Assembly (NCBI RefSeq): GCF_000186865.1
Contig: NW_008705584.1
Span: 248,262 to 285,294, forward strand
Reading direction: 5' to 3'
DNA from: Aureococcus anophagefferens
Taxonomy: Eukaryota > Sar > Pelagophyceae > Pelagomonadales > Pelagomonadaceae
Length of the DNA stretch: 37,033 nt
Shown: positions 29,125 through 37,033 of the stretch, one piece after another
Layout of the letters: each line of letters begins with the position of its first letter
Numbering within the stretch: position 1 is the stretch's first letter
Translations under genes and position numbers: made by a program
The notes under the pieces: model-generated
What the model was told of the DNA's origin: nothing
The model's input: only the letters and a program-made list of their open reading frames with translations
The model's database searches: none

Positions 29125-30114
29125 ATGGCTTCGTTTGGCGAGTCGAAGCGGCTTGAATGCCGATTCTATGAGGAACCCTTCCCTGAACTGGAATCGCTGG
29201 TGATGGTTAATGTGAGGAACATCGCGGAGATGGGAGCCTACGTGACTTTGCTGGAATATAACAACATCGAGGGCATGATCTTGTTGAGTGAGCTGAGTCG
29301 GCGGCGGATCCGAAGTATCAACAAGTTGATTCGCGTAAATCGAAATGAAGTGGTGATGGTATTGCGTGTTGATAAGGAAAAGGGCTACATCGATTTGTCC
29401 AAGCGACGCGTTTCCGCAGAAGATGTTGCAAAATGTGAAGAGCGATTTCCCAGTGTCGACGTCCCACCACCCTGAAAAAACAATCGGTACAGGCGCTACA
29501 ACAAAGCGAAAGCGGTGCATCGGGTGATGCGACACGTGGCAGACCGATGTGGGCAGACTCTCGAGGAGCTCTACAAGATAGTTGGTTGGCCATTATACAA
29601 GAAGTACGGCCATGCTTATGATGCTTTTAAGCTATGCCTGAGCGGCGAGAACGAAGATGTCTTCGAGGCGTGTCCCAGTATGGATACTGAGACCAAGGCT
29701 TGTCTCACCGACTATGTGAAGAAGAAACTCTCACCGCAGCCAATAAAGGTCCGTGCAGACATTGAGGTTACTTGCTTCACCTACGAAGGAATAAATGCGA
29801 TTCGTGAGGCATTGTTCAAGGGTCAGGAGGCTTCAATAGATGACTGCCCAATCCAAATCAGACTTATTGCACCACCCATGTATGTCATGACAACCATGAC
29901 CCTTGATAAGGATCTCGGTGTTCAGACCCTCACTGCTGCAATCGCTGCTGTTACGGACAAGATTTTACTGAAGGGTGGGAAAATCGACATCAAAATGGCA
30001 CCTAAGGCCGTCTCTGCTCGAGAGGAAACAGAGCTTCAAGCTATGATGGACCGCCTTGCCGCAGAGAATGCCGAGCAAGATGGAGATGACGATGACGAGA
30101 ATGGTGATTCTTAG
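29125..30114 (+). CDS. EIF2S1: Translation initiation factor eIF2 subunit alpha, two exons
   Basis: Exons 29125-29441 and 29493-30114 encode 312 residues. The N-terminal S1/OB fold holds the regulatory phosphorylation loop [20 protein letters not shown] (with the Ser equivalent to Ser51) and [16 protein letters not shown]. The helical domain follows, then the C-terminal domain ([34 protein letters not shown]) and an acidic tail ending DDDDENGDS. Without splicing the frame stops at 29475. The intron 29442-29492 (51 nt) needs a GC donor (GAAGA before GCGATT); the join gives [20 protein letters not shown], which matches the CEERYNKSK..HSIMRHVA seen in plants. GT donors in the region give wrong phase or break this block. 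As part of the eIF2 complex it delivers initiator tRNA; a kinase acting on the Ser loop would slow translation under stress. Confidence 0.97.
29442..29492 (+). other. GC-AG intron in eIF2-alpha
   Basis: Donor GCGATT, acceptor GGTACAG, 51 nt, phase 2. The join is fixed by the highly conserved CEERYNK block, leaving no acceptable GT alternative (GTGTCG at 29454 with a later acceptor would drop conserved residues). Confidence 0.88.
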
Positions 30115-31278
30115 TTAGACCTAGCTGTCAAATATGATTTTTGGCATTCGTCGTCTGCTGGGGTCATTCAGCAGGTGACAGAGTTGAAACAACTGATATT
30201 GAAGCGAACTGCGGTGCCACAAGGAGCACGCCAAGGAACGCTCTCGCCTCCTCCTCGAGTGCCCCGTGCGCCAGGACAAAGTAGGTGCCTACTCGAGCGC
30301 GGCGGACAGGGGCACCGGAGTGCCAGGATGCGTCCTCGGCAGCACCGCTTCTCGGGTAATTGCTCGTGACCTAGAGCTGGGTCAGCTCGAGGGACTTGGG
30401 GTTGTCGAATATTACGGTGTCGGCTGTAGTGGTGGCCTCCCACCTCACTCCCACCCATGTCGATCCTAACTATTCGATTTGTTCCTGGTTTGCCCTGGCA
30501 CAACTTTTGGGAGCTGCCGTTGCAGCTGTGCGTTGCGCGTGCGGGCTGTTGCGGGCACGCCCCGGTCCGTGGTGCTTGTGCGATACTTTCTGCTGCATTT
30601 CGTGTTGATTGGTGGTAATTCCGCGCGGTAGTGCTGCCCGCAGACGGTGCTGGGCGGCGCGGCTATTCAAACTTGGTCTGCGGGTGGCGGTTGCAACATG
30701 TCACGGTCGTTGCGAGACTCCACGCCGTGACGAATGATCAGAGGTGTGCTCCCATGTCTAGTGGGCCTGCTGCCAGCGATTCGCCACCAACTGTGACGGT
30801 TTCGTTGGCGGGCACCAGCCCGGCCTATCTAAACGACTACAGGACATGCTTGTGCCCGTGTTGTCAGCGCGTCGTCGTATCCTGGAAAGACCTCACCTCA
30901 GGAGATAACGCTCCGGTGCACTGAGACCCACACGGGAGCCCGATCGGTGGGTCTATGACGTGCACAGCCTCGCGCTGCCCGCTCAGGATCCACGGAAAAG
31001 ATCCTCACGCGGGGCCCCCAGCGCGACTCTGGGGGCACGAAAAGTCCCACGCGGCGGCTGGCCATTGCTCGGTTCCTCGCCAGTTGTTGTGGCGCTTGAC
31101 TGGGTACCAGCGGTCGTTGCCCTAGTTTGGGGTATTGCCCTCTACTTGGGTTCCCCCGACGGTTCAGTGCTTCTTCGATCCTTTCCATCGCCGGCGGCAT
31201 GGGTCTCGGGTCTCTACTATAACTGCGCTAGGTTCTCTGCAATCCGTATTACGAAACGAAAATTAGGAGGAAGTAGCT
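30115..31278. other. Gene-poor stretch downstream of eIF2-alpha
   Basis: Overlapping frames on both strands have G/C-rich, Arg/Pro/Gly-heavy translations without motifs. The plus frame at 30960-31364 has one hydrophobic stretch (VVVALDWVPAVVALVWGIAL) that could be a membrane helix, but there is nothing else to support a gene. Confidence 0.4.
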
Positions 31279-31922
31279 TTATGTATGGCACTCCCCACCT
31301 GTTCTTTTTGCCGATCTCGGCTCCGTCCAAGCGTGGCACTTGTAGGAGGCGTTCGGACCCCTGAGCTCATCGCCTTGGGTGATCCTCGCATACCGCAGTG
31401 GTACTGACTCCCGCTCCGCTAGCTCAGACGTGTGGTAGTCGGCTATCGCTTTCCAGAAGTGGCCCCGTTGCCTCACCTGGCCAATTACTGCGCCATCTAC
31501 GATGCACTTCGAATCTTTACGTACTCGCAGTGAGACAATCAGCCGCGGTCGAGACATGAGAGCTGCTTCGCCCAGGATTGGGTGCGAAGATGCACGATCT
31601 GCGACCAAATCCATCCGCAACGCTGCCTCCCCTGCCAACTTTAAACCCATGACGCCCCTGACTTGGTCTATCATGCACCCAGACTGTCTGCCGGAAGCAC
31701 TAATGAACTGACCCCCAAACATCTGGAACGCGTTCGCGCGCGCGGCCCCGGACTCGTCGACTGTTAATGGGAGTTCCAACAAAGCAACATCTTTTAGTTC
31801 CCGGCCACCCATTGTATTTGCGCCCGCCGCAAAATATCCGTTCATGCAGCTGCTGGTCACATCGTCGAAGCCTCCATGCAGCCGCAGCGCCTCTACGCGA
31901 GCGGTTTTGGTCGGCTGATTTT
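31279..31922 (-). CDS. Unassigned reading frame
   Basis: A minus-strand frame stays open from about 31922 down to the stop at 31279. It has no ATG at its start; the first internal Met is near 31845. Readable parts include PTKTARVEALRLHGGFDDV, GGRELKDVALLELPLTVDE and ARANAFQMFGGQFISASGR, so composition is ordinary protein-like, but I recognise no family. It could be a host gene lacking its first exon, or a remnant of a mobile-element polyprotein. Nothing in the neighbourhood suggests a function. Confidence 0.3.
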
Positions 31923-32520
31923 TGTTAGGTCCGACAGTGACTAGCGGCGCTTATCCAGCAAGTGTATGACAAGAGACAGAGAATCAACCCACTGTCTCTG
32001 CAGATGAGATAATATTATACCAGAACCAAGCTACATGGAAAAATTCAAGGTTCCGGGGCCCGTACGCGCCCCCACCGCTAAACATGGTTCATACTATTAG
32101 TAGGATAAATTTTTGTTGGATAGTTCGACGGTAATTCGATATTGTTTTTATACGGTTTAAGCTGCTTTCGAGTTGAATCACGAATTTCGCTATGTGAAAA
32201 AGTTTTTACAATATTTCCCCAAATCTCAAAGGGCTGCTTTAGCCTGCTTGTTTGGGTTGCTTTTTGGGGAAATGGGTCCGGTTTTTTTGTTTTTCTGTTT
32301 TTCTGGTGCGTTCTCCGCAGCGGCTTTATGCCAGCCGCCCGAGCCCCGTGCTAAAGGTGGCGTTACTCAGGCGTTACTCAGGCGCCTGGGCCTCATCTGC
32401 GCCGTGTCGAAATCCCGCGTTAAGCATACGCTGGGTTGCGACGCTGGGTGCTGCTCTGGTAGTGCCCGAGCTTGTGGAAAGGCGGAGAACTGTTTCTCTC
32501 GCAGTAGCTGTGCAGGTAAT
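31923..32520. other. Intergenic stretch with a dispersed-repeat fragment
   Basis: An A/T-rich part (32090-32290, with T-runs) is followed at about 32361-32421 by a fragment of the G/C-rich dispersed repeat (GTTACTCAGGCGTTACTCAG, a local duplication, then CCGTGTCGAAATCCCGCG). ERD2 ends at 32521. Confidence 0.45.
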
Positions 32521-33297
32521 TCACGTCGGAAGCGTGAGTTTGCCGCCATAGTACTTCGAGACAATATAATAGTAGAAGAAATCGACGTAGAGGGCGGTTT
32601 GGATAGCGCCGGATATATATACAAGCCAGTTATGGCGATAAAATGGTTCATAATAAGAACGGTAGACCCAATTGAGGATATAAAGGAACCGATACGCGCC
32701 AAGGAAAAAGACGTAATGTCCTGTCAGATTTTCGACCTCACGGTAGCGCTGGAGAACAAAGAGCTGTGGTACGATGGCCAACGCTTCGAGGAATATAGAG
32801 AATGTCCATAGAACGTCAACAGGGTTAAGTTCTCGCTTTATAAGACAGGAGAAAAGAGCAAGCATCGCACACGGTGCAACGGCAAACTTGAAGTGTAGAA
32901 ATGAATCTTGGGATTTGTCGTATTTCGATTTGTACGGCTCCTTGAATCGAATCATGTAAATGATCGATGCTGTTGCAGTTATGTACCTAAAGTGATAGTG
33001 GTAAAGAAACGAAGAGCACGAGCCTTTAAGCATACGCACGCAACTTTCATAAACGAGTTATACATTGAGTAGAATGTCGTAAAGAGATCAAGGTACCTGC
33101 ATATGGAAGGTTTATATGCGGGTGCTGACAAGCTAAAATAGACGTGGCAGGTGTTGCCGTGTCATGAAAACAATCAGGAATAGCTCTTGTGTCTTGAGCG
33201 AAATTCCCACCGCGGACTTGGAAACGCGCAGACGTAGAATCAAAACAATGATTGATACGACGTGACTCATATCTCCCGCAAAACGGAAGAGATTCAT
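32521..33297 (-). CDS. ERD2: ER lumen protein-retaining receptor (KDEL/HDEL receptor, ERD2), three exons
   Basis: Exons (minus) 33297-33158, 33096-33040 and 32986-32521 encode 220 residues, close to the 212 of human KDEL receptor. The protein begins MNLFRFAGDMSHVVSIIVLI and carries the family blocks GISLKTQELF, FMTRYLDLFTTFYSMYNSFM, DVLWTFSIFLEALAIVPQLF, YVFFLGAYRFLYILNWVYRS and a C-terminal YGGKLTLP. Residues known to matter in the family are in place: Arg5, His12, Arg47, Asp50 and the Asn-Trp-x-x-Arg motif. It is a seven-helix Golgi membrane protein that returns escaped ER proteins. Intron 1 (33097-33157, 61 nt) needs a GC donor (ATGACACG before GCAACACC) to give FMTRYLDLF; intron 2 (32987-33039, 53 nt) is GT-AG and gives KVAYITATAS. 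The 17 residues MRMLKGSCSSFLYHYHF that a plain ORF would place at the start are intron. Confidence 0.96.
33097..33157 (-). other. GC-AG intron in ERD2
   Basis: Donor GCAACA, acceptor ATATGCAG, 61 nt, phase 2. It is fixed by the conserved TRYLDLF block, whose Arg codon spans the junction. Confidence 0.9.
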
Positions 33298-33954
33298 GGT
33301 TGTGTTGGGGTACGAGCCTAGCGAGCCTTAGATCTACAACTAATAATGAGGAGTGCTGGAGATTCTAATAATGTGGAGTACGGGTCGATCGACGGTCGGC
33401 GGCGCGGCGTGAGCGACGGCGCAGGGCGCGGCTGATGAGAGGTCGATGGTGAAGGAGTGGTGAAGTTGGCAGCGGCAATGGGGGGGCTTGCTCCGGCAAC
33501 GTCGGCAGCGTCGCGCGACGGCGGCGTCTAAAGTCACGTTTTTTTGCATGCGCCGGGAGAGGTCGTGTGGCGGGAGACTACTGGACCTCACTGGCGGAGC
33601 ACCCCCCCCCCTCTCCCCAGGGTCTATGTACTATTTTGCAGTCGCGCGAATCCAGTCGTCCGAGCAGCAACATAAAGCTTTAATGAGTGGTTTAAAGCGA
33701 GCGCAGCGAGCAACCTCAATCAAACGAGTGGCCGATAGCTCGCGAAGCGAGCTTGCCGGCCGTGCCGGCTTGTAGACTTTAATCTTTACCTACCTGTCTA
33801 CAGGTGTAGCACGACTCGGCAGCCGTGGACTGCTTCCGAAGCCGCAGATCAGCGACGCCGGCCAAGTAAGAGCATAAGGAGCGAGTGTCGACTGGGCTGC
33901 AGCTGCAGCAATAGTAAAACCTCCCCCGTCAAAAGCAAAACCTCCCCCGTCAAT
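33298..33954. other. Stretch upstream of the gamma-tubulin-complex-like gene
   Basis: It contains the ERD2 promoter side, a region of short inverted GCGAGC/GCTCGC motifs (33698-33755), the 16-mer GCGAGCAACCTCAATC shared with the BBS8 upstream region (near 9802), and a direct repeat AAAACCTCCCCCGTCAA at 33917 and 33938. A 5' exon of the following gene is expected here but I could not place it. Confidence 0.45.
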
Positions 33955-36840
33955 GTGGTGAAGACATTTTTCTGTCGGGGGCTGTTTGAGAGGCGAGAGC
34001 TCTGTGCGCTCCAGCATGCGATCACAGGCAAGATTGATGTAGATTCTGATCGTGCGGCATTGCTCGCAATCGTGACGCTGCATGCAATTCGACGTTCAGG
34101 GTTGATCAATAAAGTAATCCAACCGACCAACCCATCAGCAGTCCCCACCGGCGTGCTTGATGTCTTCTTGTACGTGACTGAAATTAATCTGGGCACGCAT
34201 GATATTGGATTCAGGCACGTGCGCTTTAGTTCCAAGTGCCCATTCTCGGGTGAGTGTAACCCAGCTTCTCTTGTTTCTGCACACTTGACGCCACAAGTCG
34301 CTGATTTGATATTCTGTCCACGGCCTAGTCATTGTGCTCTTGACTCACCTCCCGAAGTGCTGGCCAATGTCGCCAGACAAAGAGTTGGGCTCGTGAGTGC
34401 GAAAGATGTACGCTTTGCGTTATGTGGTGTTGCGAGATCCATGGCACAACGCAACGATAGTCTAAAACACCGATGGGCTCTTTTTGACGAGGCGACTATG
34501 GACGGAGCGAGACAGTTCTGGCTCCGGCGGTATGCATCCGCAGATGCGCCAATTTGTTCTGTGTCTTGTCCTAAATTTCAGGCAGCAGCAAATTGTTCTC
34601 GAGCGGAGCTCCAGAAAGCGTTTGCAGCTGCAGATACTTCAGATATCGCGGCTCTCGATCGTGGTACACGACTAGGACGAAGGGCTCTCAGACGTCTTAT
34701 ATTACTACTCGCTTCGGCTGATGAGTTGCAACCCGTATATACTGTCAATACGCTTGAGGCTGCTAGCTCCAGTTTTTTTTTGAATGGAACAGCTTCCAAT
34801 CTAGCATTCTGTCTCTTCGCCGCCTCCGCTTTTCCGTTCCGTCAAGTTCTCTGGTCTACCAGCAGTTTGAACTCTGGTCTATTCTTTAATTCCGATATAG
34901 ATCTGTTTCAGAAGCCTGGTGATGGAATACTTTTCGAAAGTGACACTGTCGGAAAGGTTCGCGACTCGTATCCAAACAAGAAAAACATACGGGGAGGGAG
35001 ACTGCCCAACTGTATCGTCCCACCTGATCTTATCAAGTGTACCAACAAAACATCGCGTTTCTTACGACACATTGGAATCTCGCATGTGCAGATTGCGAGA
35101 ATCCTCGCCAGCCCTTCTCCCGAGTCCGAGATCTTATATCGGTGGAGTAGGGCGATGTTTTCCAAGAAACAGAGTTTCACGTCTGAAAATTTGGTGTCCA
35201 GCCGATCAAACTGCAAAAGTAGCATCGAAGTCTCGCAACTGCCTTCCAAGAACGCAACACCACACCGACGCGTCATCCCCTCTATTTCAAACGATCAGAC
35301 TTCATTCCACCTCAAAGGAGCCGGAGAACGGGCTGGAGCAGCTTTTAGTGCCGAGTCCGATTTACTTCTTTATGCTGCCACCAAACGAGAACGTGCTGCA
35401 AAATGGCGATCAAACCGTATCGGAATTCTTGTTTCAAATCGTACTCGCCTAAAGTCACTCCTGGACGCAGATGCTAGGGTGTGGATCTCTGATTTAAGGG
35501 CAAGCATGGGAGAGAGGAACCCAACATTTAGAGACAATCATCTGGATTTACAATCTCGATACACTAGCCATGAAGCCCGCGCAAAGCGGAAGGACTCAGA
35601 ATTTAATGGACAGGTTTCGGGAAAATTGATGCCTAATAGGGAAGATTCAAATACAATCGCAGTGACAGGTTCCTATAATGATCTCATTGCCATTGAGACT
35701 GATGGGCTAAAACCATATCCACCGGTACGAGCAGAGCGACGCATGGATGGCTATGGGGATGATGGCGAAGCGGCGACGGCCGGAGATATCTGTCATGTGG
35801 CCGCATTAGCTCACAGGGTATGGAAGAGCAACGGCGAGAAATTCATCCCGAAAAAACTGCCGTTCTTCTCAAATTCAATACAAATCATGCCTTTTCACAT
35901 GTCATCACGGAGAAACGTACTGCAGCTTTTGGGCAGGGAAATAAGCTGTGTGAAAGGCGCGTCCGCATCAGTCTTGCTCGATTCTGACGAAAGTTTATTG
36001 GAGCAATGCTTTGTCTTACGGCAACATGTCCTTGGAGGAGCGGCACGGCAGTCTGAATTGTTCTTGACGCTACTAGTACCAAGACATGGCATACTATCAA
36101 CACGCACTATAATGCAAAAGTTTCTCTCATCTATGGATGAAGCAGGCTGGACACGAGAGGAGGGAGAGTGTCGCTTGCATTATGATTCGATCCCGTGTTG
36201 TGGCGGTGCTAATACGATCGATACACTCGCCCATGTCGCGGTCAAATACGTACCACCTTCATGCTTTGAGAATTTTTTTGAAGATATTCATGCTTATACA
36301 ACACTTCACGCATGGCTTCTCCTGAGCAATCATGCCCGAATGGTGCTGTCCGAGCCAGATCATCCAAGGCGACTTGTCTTCAAGAAGCTCTTCAGTAGGG
36401 ACACTCGCAAGGCGGAATGCTTCAGACATGAAGTCAGATTTGTTGTCAATGCGCTGGATGCATACGCCACTTCTTGCATAGAGCGAGCATGGCGTTGCTT
36501 TCTCTGCAATTTTGACGCATCCGACCACGAAGCAGTTGCAGAATCTCACCGTTGCTTTCTCTCTAGTTTGTCCCGTTTGAGCGCCATTGAACTTGAGACA
36601 AAATTCAAAAATGTCCTCCAATTCGCCGCCGATGCCAAAGACGTCTCTTATTGGATTGAGCAGACTCGAGTTGGATTCTTTGCAGTGCTACACGATCTGA
36701 TTCTCGGGCTGGACTCCATCAAAGATCCCACTGCTCTTGACCTCGAACTCGTCGATAAGCTAACGGAGGCTTTCACAGACAGGAGGCGAGCACGCTTCCA
36801 CGGTCGATACTGCTCGGGCAGCCAGTTTGTGCGGAGATAG
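33955..36840 (+). CDS. Gamma-tubulin complex component-like protein (GCP family), 5' end uncertain
   Basis: The frame is open for 961 codons. The C-terminal third resembles the GRIP2 region of gamma-tubulin complex proteins: LPFFSNSIQIMPFHMSSRRN, VLQLLGREISCVKG, ENFFEDIHAYTTLHAWLLLS, then FRHEVRFVVNALDAYATSCI, ERAWRCFLCNFDASDHEAVA and ESHRCFLSSLSRLSAIELET. GCPs nucleate microtubules at centrosomes, basal bodies and spindle poles; the divergence and length fit a GCP5/6-type subunit better than GCP2/3, but this is inferred. The middle is basic and probably disordered. The frame opens with GTG codons and the first in-frame ATG is at 34441, so an upstream exon is likely. A perfect-consensus donor (GTGAGT at 34250) and CACAAG acceptor (34297) define a possible 48-nt in-frame intron. 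Confidence 0.65.
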   Translation: MVKTFFCRGLFERRELCALQHAITGKIDVDSDRAALLAIVTLHAIRRSGLINKVIQPTNPSAVPTGVLDVFLYVTEINLGTHDIGFRHVRFSSKCPFSGECNPASLVSAHLTPQVADLIFCPRPSHCALDSPPEVLANVARQRVGLVSAKDVRFALCGVARSMAQRNDSLKHRWALFDEATMDGARQFWLRRYASADAPICSVSCPKFQAAANCSRAELQKAFAAADTSDIAALDRGTRLGRRALRRLILLLASADELQPVYTVNTLEAASSSFFLNGTASNLAFCLFAASAFPFRQVLWSTSSLNSGLFFNSDIDLFQKPGDGILFESDTVGKVRDSYPNKKNIRGGRLPNCIVPPDLIKCTNKTSRFLRHIGISHVQIARILASPSPESEILYRWSRAMFSKKQSFTSENLVSSRSNCKSSIEVSQLPSKNATPHRRVIPSISNDQTSFHLKGAGERAGAAFSAESDLLLYAATKRERAAKWRSNRIGILVSNRTRLKSLLDADARVWISDLRASMGERNPTFRDNHLDLQSRYTSHEARAKRKDSEFNGQVSGKLMPNREDSNTIAVTGSYNDLIAIETDGLKPYPPVRAERRMDGYGDDGEAATAGDICHVAALAHRVWKSNGEKFIPKKLPFFSNSIQIMPFHMSSRRNVLQLLGREISCVKGASASVLLDSDESLLEQCFVLRQHVLGGAARQSELFLTLLVPRHGILSTRTIMQKFLSSMDEAGWTREEGECRLHYDSIPCCGGANTIDTLAHVAVKYVPPSCFENFFEDIHAYTTLHAWLLLSNHARMVLSEPDHPRRLVFKKLFSRDTRKAECFRHEVRFVVNALDAYATSCIERAWRCFLCNFDASDHEAVAESHRCFLSSLSRLSAIELETKFKNVLQFAADAKDVSYWIEQTRVGFFAVLHDLILGLDSIKDPTALDLELVDKLTEAFTDRRRARFHGRYCSGSQFVRR
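34250..34297 (+). other. Candidate in-frame 48-nt intron
   Basis: GTGAGTGTAA donor, CTTGAC branch-like motif and CACAAG acceptor; 48 nt without a stop in the host frame. Retention would add GECNPASLVSAHLTPQ. It has the same length and in-frame nature as BBS8 intron 1, but no family alignment supports it. Confidence 0.45.
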
Positions 36841-37033
36841 AGCTTTGACGTGGGGATGTTGGCAGTCGCGAGTACTGGCCTCGCCGGGCCTAGGGAACCA
36901 TCCTGCTGGACGCGGTGATGTTGCGGGCCTGGGAAACCCAACGAAGCTGAGTTTGCGACTTGGCCCCCCTTGAGTCACCCTTAAGAGCCCCGGGCCTGGC
37001 GCCATCTCTGTCCAGGGAGCTCGTAGGGTCCGT
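36841..37033. other. Right edge of the window
   Basis: No gene is seen. The last 38 bases (36996-37033) are the inverted partner of 23527-23569 and may be the start of an element that continues outside the window. Confidence 0.5.

Noticed and set aside
32173..32811. 212-codon plus frame
   Set aside because: Most of it is antisense to the last ERD2 exon; the rest is A/T-rich intergenic DNA and repeat fragment.

Overview
The window is nuclear DNA from a eukaryote that has both a plastid and cilia, most likely a microbial alga. Evidence for this: cytosolic translation genes (ribosomal protein S13/uS15, eIF2-alpha) and the ER retrieval receptor ERD2, interrupted by very short spliceosomal introns (about 43-105 nt, mostly 43-72); a cyanobacterial-type ribosomal protein S1 as found in plastids; a BBSome subunit (BBS8/TTC8), a TSNAXIP1-like coiled-coil protein and a MORN-repeat protein, all typical of flagellated cells; and an ankyrin-LOV protein, an architecture I associate with algae. 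The exact lineage cannot be fixed from the sequence alone.

Layout. 1-1334: gene-free, with a G/C-rich dispersed repeat. 1335-4421 (-): a 1028-aa coiled-coil protein whose 5' region is repeated up to three times at 4390-5556. 6258-8441 (-): TSNAXIP1-like protein. 8923-9768: an element with ~150-bp inverted ends. 9912-11501 (+): BBS8, three exons. 12579-13582 (+): hypothetical gene followed directly by a second copy of the dispersed repeat. 13978-15253 (-): plastid-type S1, three exons. 15774-17440: a decayed Mutator-like element with inverted ends, transposase remnants and two internal minisatellites. 17451-19900: microsatellite and repeat territory. 19904-20409 (-): RPS13. 21314-23323 (-): ankyrin-LOV protein. 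24182-26152 (+): MORN-repeat protein that runs into a 197-N gap. 26406-28653 (-): a helical protein in five exons. 29125-30114 (+): eIF2-alpha. 30115-32520: mostly empty, one unassigned reading frame. 32521-33297 (-): ERD2. 33955-36840 (+): a gamma-tubulin-complex-like protein without an obvious ATG.

The most striking property is splicing. Reconstructing the conserved genes against the known shape of their families gives 14 introns with unambiguous boundaries, and five of them (RPS13, eIF2-alpha, ERD2, plastid S1, MORN) need a GC donor rather than GT, in genes where the join restores the expected protein exactly. Several other introns are in frame and stop-free, so a plain ORF reading inserts false residues (BBS8, S1, possibly the gamma-tubulin-complex gene).

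The genes do not form an operon-like unit. They are a typical mixed neighbourhood: translation and secretion housekeeping genes next to several ciliary or microtubule genes and one blue-light sensor, separated by mobile-element remnants and simple repeats.
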